Source: Palsa-1248 sp963737835
GTDB lineage: Bacteria; Gemmatimonadota; Gemmatimonadetes; Gemmatimonadales; Gemmatimonadaceae
DNA length: 64,000 nucleotides
Direction: 5' to 3'
NCBI GenBank assembly: GCA_963737835.1
Contig: CAVTUH010000001.1
Location: forward strand, 3,782,001-3,846,000
The position numbers were made by a program, and so were the translations under genes. Below are positions 9,291 to 16,715 of this stretch, piece after piece (position 1 is the stretch's first letter; every line of letters begins with the position of its first letter). The notes below the pieces were generated by a model. The model was not told the DNA's origin. It saw nothing but the letters and a program-made list of their open reading frames with translations, and made no database searches.

Positions 9291-9365
9291 CGGCCGCTTC
9301 GCGGCCGAGAGAGGAGAAAGGCGAGAGGAGAAAGGAGACGAACGACGTGTTCCGAGAGTCTCCTC
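9291..9365. repeat. Composite purine-tract repeat (E1), partial
   Basis: It begins 3 nt after the efp stop. A hairpin CGGCCGC-TTC-GCGGCCG (9291-9307) is followed by a purine tract (9308-9339, repeats of GAGAGGAGAAAGG) and a short pyrimidine counterpart (GTCTCCTC, 9358-9365). The same architecture recurs at 9639-9798, 10161-10211, 31736-31895 and 39495-39609. The hairpin may help terminate efp transcription, though no T-run follows. Confidence 0.7.
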
Positions 9366-9396
9366 GTGCGCGGTCGAGTTCCGCGGTTCAGTGCGA

Positions 9397-9425
9397 TTGC
9401 TTGGCGGAAAAAGGCAAATTAAGAT
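9397..9425 (+). promoter_or_regulatory. Probable promoter of the tRNA cluster
   Basis: TTGCTT at 9397-9402, a 17-nt spacer and TAAGAT at 9420-9425, 36 nt before tRNA-His. It is the only good consensus match between the efp repeat and the first tRNA. Inferred. Confidence 0.5.
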
Positions 9426-9460
9426 GGGTTGGTTGGGGCGCGCCGCTGACGCGTGGCGAT

Positions 9461-9535
9461 GGTGACTGTAGCTCAATTGGTTAGAGCACCGGACTGTGGC
9501 TCCGGGGGTTGTGGGTTCAATTCCCATCAGTCACC
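9461..9535 (+). tRNA. tRNA-His (GTG)
   Basis: Cloverleaf with acceptor GTGACTG/CAGTCAC, anticodon stem CCGGA/TCCGG with loop CTGTGGC (anticodon GTG), and T-arm GTGGG/CCCAT. An extra 5' G (9461) pairs with discriminator C (9535), the G-1:C73 pair that identifies tRNA-His. CCA is not encoded. Confidence 0.97.
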
Positions 9536-9562
9536 CTGATCGAGTCTGAGGCACGATTCGAT

Positions 9563-9635
9563 AGGTCCGTAGCTCAATTGGTAGAGCACTGGTCTCCAAA
9601 ACCAGCGGTTGGGGGTTCGAGTCCCTCCGGGCCTG
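9563..9635 (+). tRNA. tRNA-Trp (CCA)
   Basis: Acceptor AGGTCCG pairs with CGGGCCT (one G-T), anticodon stem CTGGT/ACCAG with loop CTCCAAA (anticodon CCA), discriminator G. It lies 27 nt after tRNA-His and is probably co-transcribed. CCA is not encoded. Confidence 0.97.
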
Positions 9636-9638
9636 CTG

Positions 9639-9798
9639 CGGCGGCTGAAGCCGCCGAGAGAGGAGAAGCGCAGAAAGGGGAGGGGAGATATTTAGGGCGG
9701 ACGAGGGACAAAGAGCCCGAAGACTATTGCCAAGTCGCATCGTGTTCGTCTCCTCTCTCCTGTCAGGAGTTCTCCTTTCTCGGGCGCTTTAGCGCCCG
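9639..9798. repeat. Composite purine/pyrimidine inverted repeat (E2), complete
   Basis: Left hairpin CGGCGGCT-GA-AGCCGCCG (9639-9656), purine tract (9657-9690, GAGAGGAGAAG and AAAGGGGAGGGGAGA), a spacer of about 60 nt, pyrimidine tract (9749-9780, TCTCCTCTCTCC and TTCTCCTTTCT), right hairpin CGGGCGCT-TT-AGCGCCCG (9781-9798). The two halves are inverted copies of one pattern. It sits between tRNA-Trp and the first tRNA-Glu, ending 2 nt before the latter. Confidence 0.75.
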
Positions 9799-9800
9799 CC

Positions 9801-9873
9801 GGCGGTATCGTCTAGGGGACTAGGACGGAGCCCTCTCAAGGCTCAAACACGGGTTCGAATCCCGTTACCGCTA
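9801..9873 (+). tRNA. tRNA-Glu (CTC)
   Basis: Acceptor GGCGGTA/TACCGCT with a G1-U72 wobble, anticodon stem GAGCC/GGCTC with loop CTCTCAA (anticodon CTC), T-arm ACGGG/CCCGT, discriminator A. CCA is not encoded. A second Glu isoacceptor follows 37 nt later. Confidence 0.96.
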
Positions 9874-9910
9874 CTGGAGGTCGGCGTAGGAGGAGAGGCC
9901 GGAGGTGCAC

Positions 9911-9982
9911 GGCCCCATCGTCTATCGGTCAGGACGTCACCCTTTCAAGGTGGAGAGACGGGTTCGATTCCCGTTGGGGCTA
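9911..9982 (+). tRNA. tRNA-Glu (TTC)
   Basis: Acceptor GGCCCCA/TGGGGCT with a G1-U72 wobble as in the neighbouring Glu tRNA, loop CTTTCAA (anticodon TTC), T-arm ACGGG/CCCGT, discriminator A. CCA is not encoded. Confidence 0.96.
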
Positions 9983-10063
9983 TGGTCGGGTGACGGCTGT
10001 GTGAAGGGTGAGTGCAGGGTGTAGTATGCAGGACGTGGAGGAGCCGCCGCGCGGCGAAAAAAA

Positions 10064-10137
10064 GGGACTGTAGCTCAGCTGGTTAGAGTGCCGGTCTGTC
10101 ACACCGGAGGTCGCGGGTTCGAGCCCCGTCAGTCCCG
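10064..10137 (+). tRNA. tRNA-Asp (GTC)
   Basis: Acceptor GGGACTG/CAGTCCC, anticodon stem CCGGT/ACCGG with loop CTGTCAC (anticodon GTC), T-arm GCGGG/CCCGT, discriminator G. CCA is not encoded. Confidence 0.97.
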
Positions 10138-10160
10138 TTCAGCAGTTGTTGTTGGGGTTG

Positions 10161-10211
10161 TGTCTCCTTTTTCCTCTCTGTAGTACTCCTCTCTCGAGCG
10201 CGCAGCGCTCG
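10161..10211. repeat. Right half of a composite purine/pyrimidine repeat (E3)
   Basis: A pyrimidine tract (10161-10195, TCTCCTTTTTCCTCTCT and CTCCTCTCT) ends in a hairpin CGAGCGC-GCA-GCGCTCG (10195-10211), matching the right half of the elements at 9639-9798 and 39495-39609. No clear left half is seen. It lies between tRNA-Asp and tRNA-Leu. Confidence 0.65.
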
Positions 10212-10213
10212 TT

Positions 10214-10295
10214 GCCCTGGTGGTGAAATTGGTAGACACGCCATCTTGAGGGGGTGGTGCCGCAAGGCGTCGCGGTTCGAGTCCGCGCCAGGGCA
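10214..10295 (+). tRNA. tRNA-Leu (GAG)
   Basis: Class II tRNA of 82 nt with a long variable arm. Acceptor GCCCTGG/CCAGGGC, anticodon stem CCATC/GGTGG with loop TTGAGGG (anticodon GAG), T-arm CGCGG/CCGCG, discriminator A. CCA is not encoded. Confidence 0.96.
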
Positions 10296-10350
10296 TGGGG
10301 CCGCTGAATGAGCGGCCCTTCTGGTTAGAGTCATCACAAGAACATCGTTT

Positions 10351-10423
10351 GCCACAGTAGCTCAGCTGGTAGAGCACCCGATTCGTAATCGGGAGGTCAA
10401 GGGTTCGAACCCCTTCTGTGGCT
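10351..10423 (+). tRNA. tRNA-Thr (CGT)
   Basis: Acceptor GCCACAG/CTGTGGC, anticodon stem CCCGA/TCGGG with loop TTCGTAA (anticodon CGT), T-arm AAGGG/CCCTT, discriminator T. Last tRNA of the cluster. CCA is not encoded. Confidence 0.97.
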
Positions 10424-10470
10424 TGGGGCACCGGGGACGGGGGTCTGGGGTCGGACAGAGCAACACATCA

Positions 10471-10506
10471 CGAGGGCCAGGCACGCAACGGCGTGCCTGG
10501 CCCTCG
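10471..10506. terminator. Bidirectional terminator-like hairpin (GAGGGCCAG family, F-A)
   Basis: A perfect 16-bp stem, CGAGGGCCAGGCACGC, a 4-nt AACG loop and the exact reverse complement. It lies between convergent tRNA-Thr and pal and can serve both. The core GAGGGCCAG...CTGGCCCTC recurs at 35089-35124 and, with a mismatch, at 50633-50669, also between convergent genes. Flanks contain GGGGTCTGGGGTC and GACCCCTGGAG, degenerate copies of the flanking arms seen at the other two sites. Confidence 0.85.
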
Positions 10507-10543
10507 GTGTTTCTTGACCCCTGGAGCCTGATCCCGGCAGCTC

Positions 10544-11122
10544 TCAGCTCGTCTTCAGCTCCTGCGGTCCGGCCACGATCTCGAACTGATCGTTCCGGTT
10601 CTTGGCCCAGGCAGATTCGTCGTTACCCTGGGCGATCGGGCGCTCCTTGCCGTAGCTAATGATGTCGATGCGCGAGGCGTCGACGCCGTGGTCGGTGAGG
10701 TAGCGCTTGGCGATTGCTGCCCGTCGCTGGCCGAGGGCCATGTTGTACTCGTCGGAGCCACGATCATCGCAGTTCCCATCGATCCGGATGTGGAGCGAGG
10801 GGTTCATCTGGAGGATCGGGATCTTCGCGTCGAGGATCGCGCGACCCTGGTCGGTGAGGTCGGACTTGTCGAACTCGAAGAACGTCATCTGGAGGAGCGT
10901 GCTGCGGGCCGCCTCCGCTGCCCGGCGCGCCGCGCCGTCATCGGAAACGGGGGTGACCGGGGTCGGTGCCGCCTGCTGCTGCGGCGCGGGGGCGGCCGCC
11001 ACGGGTTGCGGCGGGGGGGCGGGCGGCGGCGGATGGTGGCAGCCCGAGACGGCAGCCATCACCACGAGTCCCAGCGCAGCCGCGGGGACGTCTGGCACGC
11101 GGTGAACGAGGAAGCGGGACAT
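10544..11122 (-). CDS. pal: Peptidoglycan-associated outer-membrane lipoprotein (Pal/OmpA family)
   Basis: 192 aa from ATG 11122, which has AAGGAT about 7 nt upstream. The signal peptide ends in a lipobox (VSGC), followed by a Pro/Ala linker. The C-terminal OmpA domain begins near LQMTFFEFDKSDLTDQGR and contains IDGNCDDRGSDEYNMALGQR and AAIAKRYLTDHGVD, the peptidoglycan-binding signature with conserved Asp and Arg. Pal tethers the outer membrane to the cell wall with the Tol system, so a diderm envelope is implied. tolB and the other tol genes are not in this window. A longer frame to 11272 adds no conserved sequence. Confidence 0.93.
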   Translation of the reverse strand: MSRFLVHRVPDVPAAALGLVVMAAVSGCHHPPPPAPPPQPVAAAPAPQQQAAPTPVTPVSDDGAARRAAEAARSTLLQMTFFEFDKSDLTDQGRAILDAKIPILQMNPSLHIRIDGNCDDRGSDEYNMALGQRRAAIAKRYLTDHGVDASRIDIISYGKERPIAQGNDESAWAKNRNDQFEIVAGPQELKTS

Positions 11123-11243
11123 GACGGGCGATCCTTGTGAGAGAGAAATGGAGACAGGGCCGGTGACGAGAGCCCCGGCCGCGCAGTGTCTACGGCCCGG
11201 CCGAGCCAGTGCGCGGTCGGGGCTAATAAATGGTGGCGTGACA

Positions 11244-11272
11244 ACTATATGCAAACCCATGTATCTCGTCAA
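11244..11272 (-). promoter_or_regulatory. Sigma-70-type promoter of pal
   Basis: On the minus strand TTGACG (11272-11267), a 17-nt spacer and TATAGT (11249-11244), near consensus in both boxes. The predicted start is near 11237, giving a leader of about 115 nt. The AT-rich island is unusual for the surrounding sequence. Confidence 0.7.
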
Positions 11273-11446
11273 TAAGCAAGACGTTACGCGGGTCTCGACG
11301 TCACGGGCGACGTTATGGCGATTTTCGGGATTTGAGGAGATAACAGGAGTCGTTCGCCTGTCACGACGTGACAGGAATGTCCCGGTCGTGGCGGCCAGGA
11401 TGTACTGGCCCGTACATCGCGGGCGTATCGCCCGATACGTACAGCT

Positions 11447-11500
11447 AGACGCTCGACGCTCGACGCTAGACGCTCGACGCTCGACGCTCGACGCTAGACG
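11447..11500. repeat. Tandem 7-bp repeat (AGACGCT/CGACGCT)
   Basis: Seven full heptamers plus a partial one, in the order AGACGCT, CGACGCT, CGACGCT, AGACGCT, CGACGCT x3, AGACG. Related heptamers (TGGACGT/TGGACGC) occur at 28751-28792 and as inverted arms at 50591-50706. Here no inverted partner or central hairpin is seen. Confidence 0.85.
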
Positions 11501-11673
11501 GTGTACGCCTTACGCTGGTCGCTGGGGGCTAGACTGAGCCTCCGCCAGCGCACTTGACCCGGCGCCTCGGGCCGGTCCACATTGCAGAGCGCTGGGAGGG
11601 GGCCGGGCACCGCTTTATCGAAGGCGGCGAGTGCCGCGAGGTTGAATCATTCCACCGCAGTTCGGTTTTTCTT

Positions 11674-11746
<73 letters not shown>

Positions 11747-11951
11747 CTGAGTCACTGTACCGGCCCGCCGACGCGGACCGCTCGCGCCGAGTTCTCACAT
11801 CGGCGCGTTTCTTTTGTTCGCCGGTCTCGAGATCGTGCCTGTGCTGCTCGACCGCGCCGCTCGATCCCCCGCTCAGCAGTAACGCCCCCAAACGCCCGAC
11901 GGTACATTTGCATCGCGCGAAGGGGCTCCCTCTTGCCGGAGGTCGAAAGCC

Positions 11952-13508
11952 ATGATGCACGACGTCAGTCGGCGGGAATTTGTCGGCGACGCCAGCAAGC
12001 TGGCGATCGGCGCCATGATCGTACCGCGCCGCGTGCTCGGTGGTGTCGGCTACCAGGCGCCCAGCGACACCTTGAACATCGCGATCGTCGGATTTGGGGG
12101 GATGGGGTCGAGCAACGCACGGGTGCTAGCGCAGACGGAGAACATTGTCGCGATCTGCGATGTCGACTTTGCCTACGCCGAGCACAAGATGGCGGAGCGT
12201 CTGCACGACCGCGACGGCGGCCCAGCCGCCGACGCGCAGAAGCTGCAGGACCAGTTCGTCAAGGCCGCGCGGTACGATGATTTTCGCGTGATGCTCGACC
12301 GTCAGAAGGACATCGATGCGGTCGTGATCGCGACACCCGACCACGTGCACGCAGTCGCCGCCAAGGCAGCCATGGACCTTGGCAAGCATGTGTACGTCCA
12401 GAAGCCGTTGACCTACTCCGTGCACGAGGCGCGCGTACTGCGCGCGACGGCTCTCGCGAATCCGAAGCTCGTCACTCAGATGGGGAACCAGGGTCACTCG
12501 AGCGAGGGCGCTCGACTGATCAATGAGTGGGTGCAAGCCGGTATCATTGGCGCTGTGCGGGAAGTACACGTGTGGACGAACCGCCCGCTCGTGTACTGGC
12601 CGCAGGGGATCCCCCGTCCCAGCGGCGGCCCGCTGCCGAGCGAGGCCACGAGTCCATTCGACAATCCGTGGACGACGCAGCACGTCAACGATGTCCTCGC
12701 TATCGCGATGGGCAGCGGCGCTACGCCGCCGCCCGGTCTCCGATGGGATCTCTATCTGGGGCCGGTCGCGACCGACGTCGCGTACCATCCGATCTACCAT
12801 CCGTTCAACTGGCGCGGCTGGATCGACTTCGGGGTCGGCGCGCTGGGAGACATGGGCGCTCACTTGATCGACCAACCCTTCTGGGCGCTCGGCCTGACCT
12901 ATCCGACGAGCATCGAGGCTACCTCCACGCCCTGGGGAACCGCGCCCGTGCCCGTCGAGTACGCGTCGACATCGACACCGCCTGCGGCAGCGCTGCGTCG
13001 CCGCCCGGTGTCATACCCCGCTGCGACGACGGTGCACTACACGTTCCCCGCGCGCGGCTCAGAACCGCCCGTGCGTTTGAGCTGGTACGACGGAGGGCTC
13101 TTTCCGCGGCGACCGGACGTCCTCCCCGACGACGTCCCACTCACGAGCGAGGGCGGCGTGATCTTCGTCGGCGAAAGGGGTGTCCTCATGAACGACACCT
13201 ACGGCGCCAATCCCCGACTATATCCCGCGTCGTTGCTCGAGCGCGCGCTCGCGGTGCCCCAGCGCATCCCCCGCATCACCTGGTCCCACGAATTGAACTG
13301 GGCCAAGGCGTGCAAGGGGCAGGCGCAGGCGAGCTCACCGATCGAATACGCGGCACAACTCACAGAGACGATGCTGCTGGGCGTCGTCGCGCTGCGCACC
13401 GGGCAAGGACAGCGTATCGACTACGACGGTGCCGCGATGCGGATCACGAACGTCCCAGAGGCCAATCAGTACCTTTCGCGGCCGTACCGCGCGGGATGGG
13501 CCATTTGA
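11952..13508 (+). CDS. Gfo/Idh/MocA-family oxidoreductase with Tat signal
   Basis: 518 aa. The N-terminus SRREFVGDASKLAIGAM is a twin-arginine type signal, suggesting export of the folded, cofactor-loaded enzyme. The Rossmann motif is IAIVGFGGMGSSNARVL, and the family EKP-like motif is VYVQKPLTYS. The C-terminal alpha/beta domain includes WRGWIDFGVGALGDMGAHLI, the His-bearing segment typical of exported Gfo/Idh proteins. Relatives oxidise sugars, for example glucoside C3, with tightly bound NAD. The next gene, encoding a DUF1080 protein, overlaps by 13 nt, a pairing consistent with 3-keto-glycoside chemistry. ATG 11952 and ATG 11955 are both possible starts. Confidence 0.92.
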   Translation: MMHDVSRREFVGDASKLAIGAMIVPRRVLGGVGYQAPSDTLNIAIVGFGGMGSSNARVLAQTENIVAICDVDFAYAEHKMAERLHDRDGGPAADAQKLQDQFVKAARYDDFRVMLDRQKDIDAVVIATPDHVHAVAAKAAMDLGKHVYVQKPLTYSVHEARVLRATALANPKLVTQMGNQGHSSEGARLINEWVQAGIIGAVREVHVWTNRPLVYWPQGIPRPSGGPLPSEATSPFDNPWTTQHVNDVLAIAMGSGATPPPGLRWDLYLGPVATDVAYHPIYHPFNWRGWIDFGVGALGDMGAHLIDQPFWALGLTYPTSIEATSTPWGTAPVPVEYASTSTPPAAALRRRPVSYPAATTVHYTFPARGSEPPVRLSWYDGGLFPRRPDVLPDDVPLTSEGGVIFVGERGVLMNDTYGANPRLYPASLLERALAVPQRIPRITWSHELNWAKACKGQAQASSPIEYAAQLTETMLLGVVALRTGQGQRIDYDGAAMRITNVPEANQYLSRPYRAGWAI

Positions 13509-14287
13509 GGTCCGAACGACTACCAGCAGATCGCGTGGTCACGAGCGCCCCGTGGATCGTTGCGCGCCGGGCGTTGGTTTCGACGACGGTTGCGTGTGCG
13601 GCTGCTGGTCTGCTCGCGGCAGGGCGCCGGCCGGCGGCCAGCCACGGCTCCCCGACGTTCCGGGCGTGCTCGCCCGGGGACACCTCGGGTGCCTGGCGCA
13701 CGTTGTTCGATGGCCGAACGACCACGGGGTGGCGCGGCTATCGCGCCACCACGATGCCGGCCGGGTGGAGCGTCAGTGGTGGCACGTTGCACAAAGAGGC
13801 GCAGACCCAGGACATCGTGACGACCGAGCAGTTTGGCGATTTCGAGCTCGACATCGATTGGAAGATCGCCGCCGGTGGGAACTCCGGCATCTTTTATCGA
13901 GGGACGGAGGAGTACGACCACATTTACTGGAGCGCCCCCGAGTACCAACTCCTCGATGACTCGCTCGCTCCGGATGGCCGGAGCCGGCTGACGGCAGCGG
14001 GTTCGGCCTATGCCTTGTACCCCGCGCCCGCGCGCATCGTAAAGCCTGCAAACCAGTGGAACTCGACGCGCATTATCGTGTGCGGGATGCACGTCGAACA
14101 CTGGATGAACGGACAGAAGCTATTGACATACGAACTCGAGAGCCCCGACTGGGCGGCTCGCGTGAAACAAAGCAAGTTTGCCGCATGGCCGAACTACGGG
14201 CGCGCGCCGCGTGGCTACATCGGCATTCAGGGCGATCACGCGGGATCACTCGAGCTCCGCAATATCCGCATCCGAGTGATGCAGTGA
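13496..14287 (+). CDS. DUF1080 (3-keto-disaccharide hydrolase family) exported protein
   Basis: 263 aa if it starts at ATG 13496 (overlapping the upstream stop), or 250 aa from GTG 13535; the hydrophobic segment LVSTTVACAAAGLLAAG acts as signal in either case. The DUF1080/LamG-like jelly-roll core runs from WRTLFDGRTTTGWRGY through FGDFELDIDWKIAAGGNSGI and YRGTEEYDHIYWSAPEYQLL to GYIGIQGDHAGSLELRNIRI, all hallmark segments of the family. Characterised members hydrolyse 3-keto-glycosides made by Gfo/Idh-type dehydrogenases, matching the overlapping upstream gene. Periplasmic glycoside breakdown is therefore likely; the sugar is unknown. Confidence 0.88.
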   Translation: MGHLRSERLPADRVVTSAPWIVARRALVSTTVACAAAGLLAAGRRPAASHGSPTFRACSPGDTSGAWRTLFDGRTTTGWRGYRATTMPAGWSVSGGTLHKEAQTQDIVTTEQFGDFELDIDWKIAAGGNSGIFYRGTEEYDHIYWSAPEYQLLDDSLAPDGRSRLTAAGSAYALYPAPARIVKPANQWNSTRIIVCGMHVEHWMNGQKLLTYELESPDWAARVKQSKFAAWPNYGRAPRGYIGIQGDHAGSLELRNIRIRVMQ

Positions 14288-14450
14288 TGCACCACATCTG
14301 TCAGCTTGATCCGTCGCCCACACGATTGGCTGCCGACCACAGCGGGCGACGGCATGTGTCGCCGCGCCCGCGTCACTCGCACGTCTGCGTGACGGTGTTC
14401 GGCTGTGGCCGCTCGTTGTTGCTAACCTCCAATCTCTAACCCTGTCTCCA

Positions 14451-15773
14451 ATGTCTTCTGCTGGACGGTCTCCGGCCGCTGAGCGGACCAGTGCGCGGCG
14501 CGTGTCGGCAATGGCCGACGGGATGCTCGGGTCTGCGATCCTCAAGATCGCGGGCGAGGTGCGAACGCTCATCGGACAAGGCCGCAAGGTTTGCAACCTG
14601 ACGGTGGGCGACTTCGATCCGCGCCAATTCCCGATCCCGGCCCTCTTGCGTGAAGGCATCGAGCACGCGCTGCGCGCGGGCGAGACCAACTATCCGCCCG
14701 GCAATGGCGTTCCCTCGCTGCGCGACGCTATTCGCAGCTACAGCCGCGATTGGCTCGGGCTCGACTATCCGCTCGAGGGCACGCTCGTGATGAGTGGCGC
14801 GCGCCCGGCCGTGTATGCCGTATACCGCACCCTGGTTGATCCGGGTGATCGCGTGCTCTACTCGGTTCCGTCGTGGAACTACTCGTACTATTGCCAGTTA
14901 GTCGGAGCGCGCGGCGTACCGATCGTGTGCGACGCAGCGACCGCGTTCCTTCCGACGCGTGCGATGCTCGAACCCCTCGTCCGTGGCGCACGGTTGCTCG
15001 TCGTGAACTCGCCGCTCAACCCAACGGGTACGGTCTTCGATGAACGGACGCTGGTCGATATCTGCGAGCTGATCCTCGAGGAAAACGCGCGGCGTGGTCC
15101 ACAGGAACGCCCGCTGTATCTGTTGTATGACCAGGTGTACTGGATGCTCACGTTCGGCGGGATCCGCCATGTGACGCCCGTCGTTCTCCGGCCGGAGATG
15201 TTACCGTACACGATCTCCGTCGACGCGATCTCCAAGGCATTTGCGGCCACCGGGCTCCGCGTGGGTTGGGCATTGGGTCCGACGGACGTCATCCGCAGCA
15301 TGAGCGACTTCATCGGACACGTCGGTGCGTGGGCGCCGCGGCCAGAACAAATGGCGACCGCGACGCTGCTCACCTCGCGAGCGGCCATCGTGGAGTACAA
15401 CCGTACGATCACCCACGGCCTGCAAGCGCGGCTCGATGCCTTGTACCGAGGCATCATCGCGATGCGAGATCGTGGGCTGCCTGTTGACGCCGTCCCACCC
15501 GCTGGCGCCATCTACCTGAGCGCTCGGTTCGCGCTCGCGGGCTGCCGAGCCCCGAACGGCGACCCGTTGCATGGGAACGAGGAGATCCGGAGATATCTGC
15601 TGCAAGAGGCGGGGTTCGCGGCCGTGCCCTTCCAGGCGTTCGGAGTGGAAGGCGAAACGGGATGGTTCCGCCTGTCAGCAGGCGCAGTATCGATGGAGGA
15701 GATCGCGGGCGTTTTGCCGCGGCTCTCCACCGCCATCGACGCAGTCGCGGTGCCGGCCGGGCGCGAGGCCTGA
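14451..15773 (+). CDS. PLP-dependent aminotransferase, class I/II
   Basis: 440 aa fold-type I aminotransferase. Substrate and cofactor motifs in order: TNYPPGNGVPSLRDAI, NSPLNPTGTVFDE (the Asn contacting PLP), YLLYDQVYWMLTFG (Asp/Tyr) and the Schiff-base lysine in SVDAISKAFAATGLRVGW. The C-terminus has the conserved Arg in TGWFRLSAGAV. The first 20 or so residues are unconserved, so the start may be an ATG further in (14511 is in frame). The amino-acid substrate cannot be assigned; aspartate/aromatic-like enzymes share this pattern. Confidence 0.9.
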   Translation: MSSAGRSPAAERTSARRVSAMADGMLGSAILKIAGEVRTLIGQGRKVCNLTVGDFDPRQFPIPALLREGIEHALRAGETNYPPGNGVPSLRDAIRSYSRDWLGLDYPLEGTLVMSGARPAVYAVYRTLVDPGDRVLYSVPSWNYSYYCQLVGARGVPIVCDAATAFLPTRAMLEPLVRGARLLVVNSPLNPTGTVFDERTLVDICELILEENARRGPQERPLYLLYDQVYWMLTFGGIRHVTPVVLRPEMLPYTISVDAISKAFAATGLRVGWALGPTDVIRSMSDFIGHVGAWAPRPEQMATATLLTSRAAIVEYNRTITHGLQARLDALYRGIIAMRDRGLPVDAVPPAGAIYLSARFALAGCRAPNGDPLHGNEEIRRYLLQEAGFAAVPFQAFGVEGETGWFRLSAGAVSMEEIAGVLPRLSTAIDAVAVPAGREA

Positions 15774-15800
15774 GGGAACAGCGCTCGTCGATCGTCCGAA

Positions 15801-15826
15801 GGCCGCGCGCGGGCGGAAGCGCGGCC
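15801..15826. terminator. Terminator-like hairpin between convergent genes
   Basis: GGCCGCGC (15801-15808), a 10-nt loop, then GCGCGGCC (15819-15826), in the 58 nt between the convergent aminotransferase and methyltransferase genes. No T-run follows, so termination is inferred from position. Confidence 0.5.
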
Positions 15827-15831
15827 GCCGA

Positions 15832-16563
15832 TCAGGAGCTCAGCTTGGCGTCGCGTTGCCCGGCCGGAGCGCCCGCGACGTGGCGTGCTCTGTAGTCGGG
15901 TTCTCGATAGTGGATGTCCGTTCCGTTGCCATTATGCATGGCGATCCGCACACCCGCGTCGACCGTTCTACCGGCGTGTACCGGCAGGCGGCGCAGCACC
16001 ACCACCTCGTACGGCGCCAGGAATCGCGGTGCCAGGCGCGGGCGCGGGGAACGCTCGGCACGCAAAGCGCGATCGGCGAGTGCCTCCTGTACGCGCACGC
16101 GGCCGTCACGGACCTCACTGTCCGGAACGGTCCCCAAGAGAGCTGCCAAGTGCCGCGCCCAGGGCAAGTTTCGCCATGCGACACACACGACGGCCCCACC
16201 GGGCCGAACGACGCGCACCGCCTCGCGAAGCGCTACGGCCGGGTTGCGCATGCGCTCGAGTGAGCTGACGATCACAACGGCGTCGAAGGCGCCGTCGCAG
16301 AAGGGCAGCGCGTCGCTGGCATTCCGCACCAAATGCGGGATCACTCCTCCGCACATCAGGCGACGGCGAACGTCTGCGCCGCGGGCATGCGCGTCACTGC
16401 CGTACACATGCGACGCATGCTTGGCAAGCTCGTGCATGAACGCGCCGTCGCCGTACCCAATCTCGAGTACCGTTGCGAATCGATCGCCTGGCAACGCATC
16501 ACACGCCCATTTCAGGCGCTGTCGCAACAGCCAGCGAAGACCGAAGATCTCGTCCTGCTGCAT
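15832..16563 (-). CDS. SAM-dependent methyltransferase (class I)
   Basis: 243 aa from ATG 16563; the frame extends to 16800 but the extra 79 residues look non-coding. Motif I is TVLEIGYGDGAFMHELA, the acidic end of beta-2 is VYGSDAHARG, motif II lies in GAFDAVVIVSSLERMRNP, and motif III is VVRPGGAVVCVAW. This is the UbiE/Methyltransf_11 type. The substrate is unknown; no quinone or polyketide gene is adjacent. Confidence 0.85.
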   Translation of the reverse strand: MQQDEIFGLRWLLRQRLKWACDALPGDRFATVLEIGYGDGAFMHELAKHASHVYGSDAHARGADVRRRLMCGGVIPHLVRNASDALPFCDGAFDAVVIVSSLERMRNPAVALREAVRVVRPGGAVVCVAWRNLPWARHLAALLGTVPDSEVRDGRVRVQEALADRALRAERSPRPRLAPRFLAPYEVVVLRRLPVHAGRTVDAGVRIAMHNGNGTDIHYREPDYRARHVAGAPAGQRDAKLSS

Positions 16564-16715
16564 GGCGGTAGGTATCGGCCGACCTCGAGGAGGCAACACG
16601 CTGCGAGGGGCACTGCGAAGAGAATGCCCGCCGAACTGACGCGGTCGGACTCCGCCATATGCAACATGCGCACCGAAATCTTTGTGACCGCGTGTTTCAT
16701 CATGCGGTCGCGGGA

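Larger units (their letters stand above)
11123..11673. other. Intergenic region between pal and tRNA-Gly
   Basis: 551 nt without a credible gene. It holds the pal promoter (11244-11272), a short palindromic stretch near 11400-11442 (CCCGTACATCGCGGGCGTAT and CGCCCGATACGTAC) and a heptamer tandem repeat (11447-11500). The rest shows no pattern I recognise. Confidence 0.6.

Noticed and set aside
10041..10063. GCCGC-CGC-GCGGC hairpin followed by seven A residues
   Set aside because: The A-run is on the wrong strand for a plus-strand terminator and no minus-strand transcript is expected there.
9461..10423. tRNA cluster as a phage or island attachment site
   Set aside because: No integrase, no duplicated tRNA 3' end and no change in gene character were seen around the cluster.
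11447..11500. Possible CRISPR array
   Set aside because: Units are 7 bp with no spacers and no cas genes are nearby; it is a simple tandem repeat.
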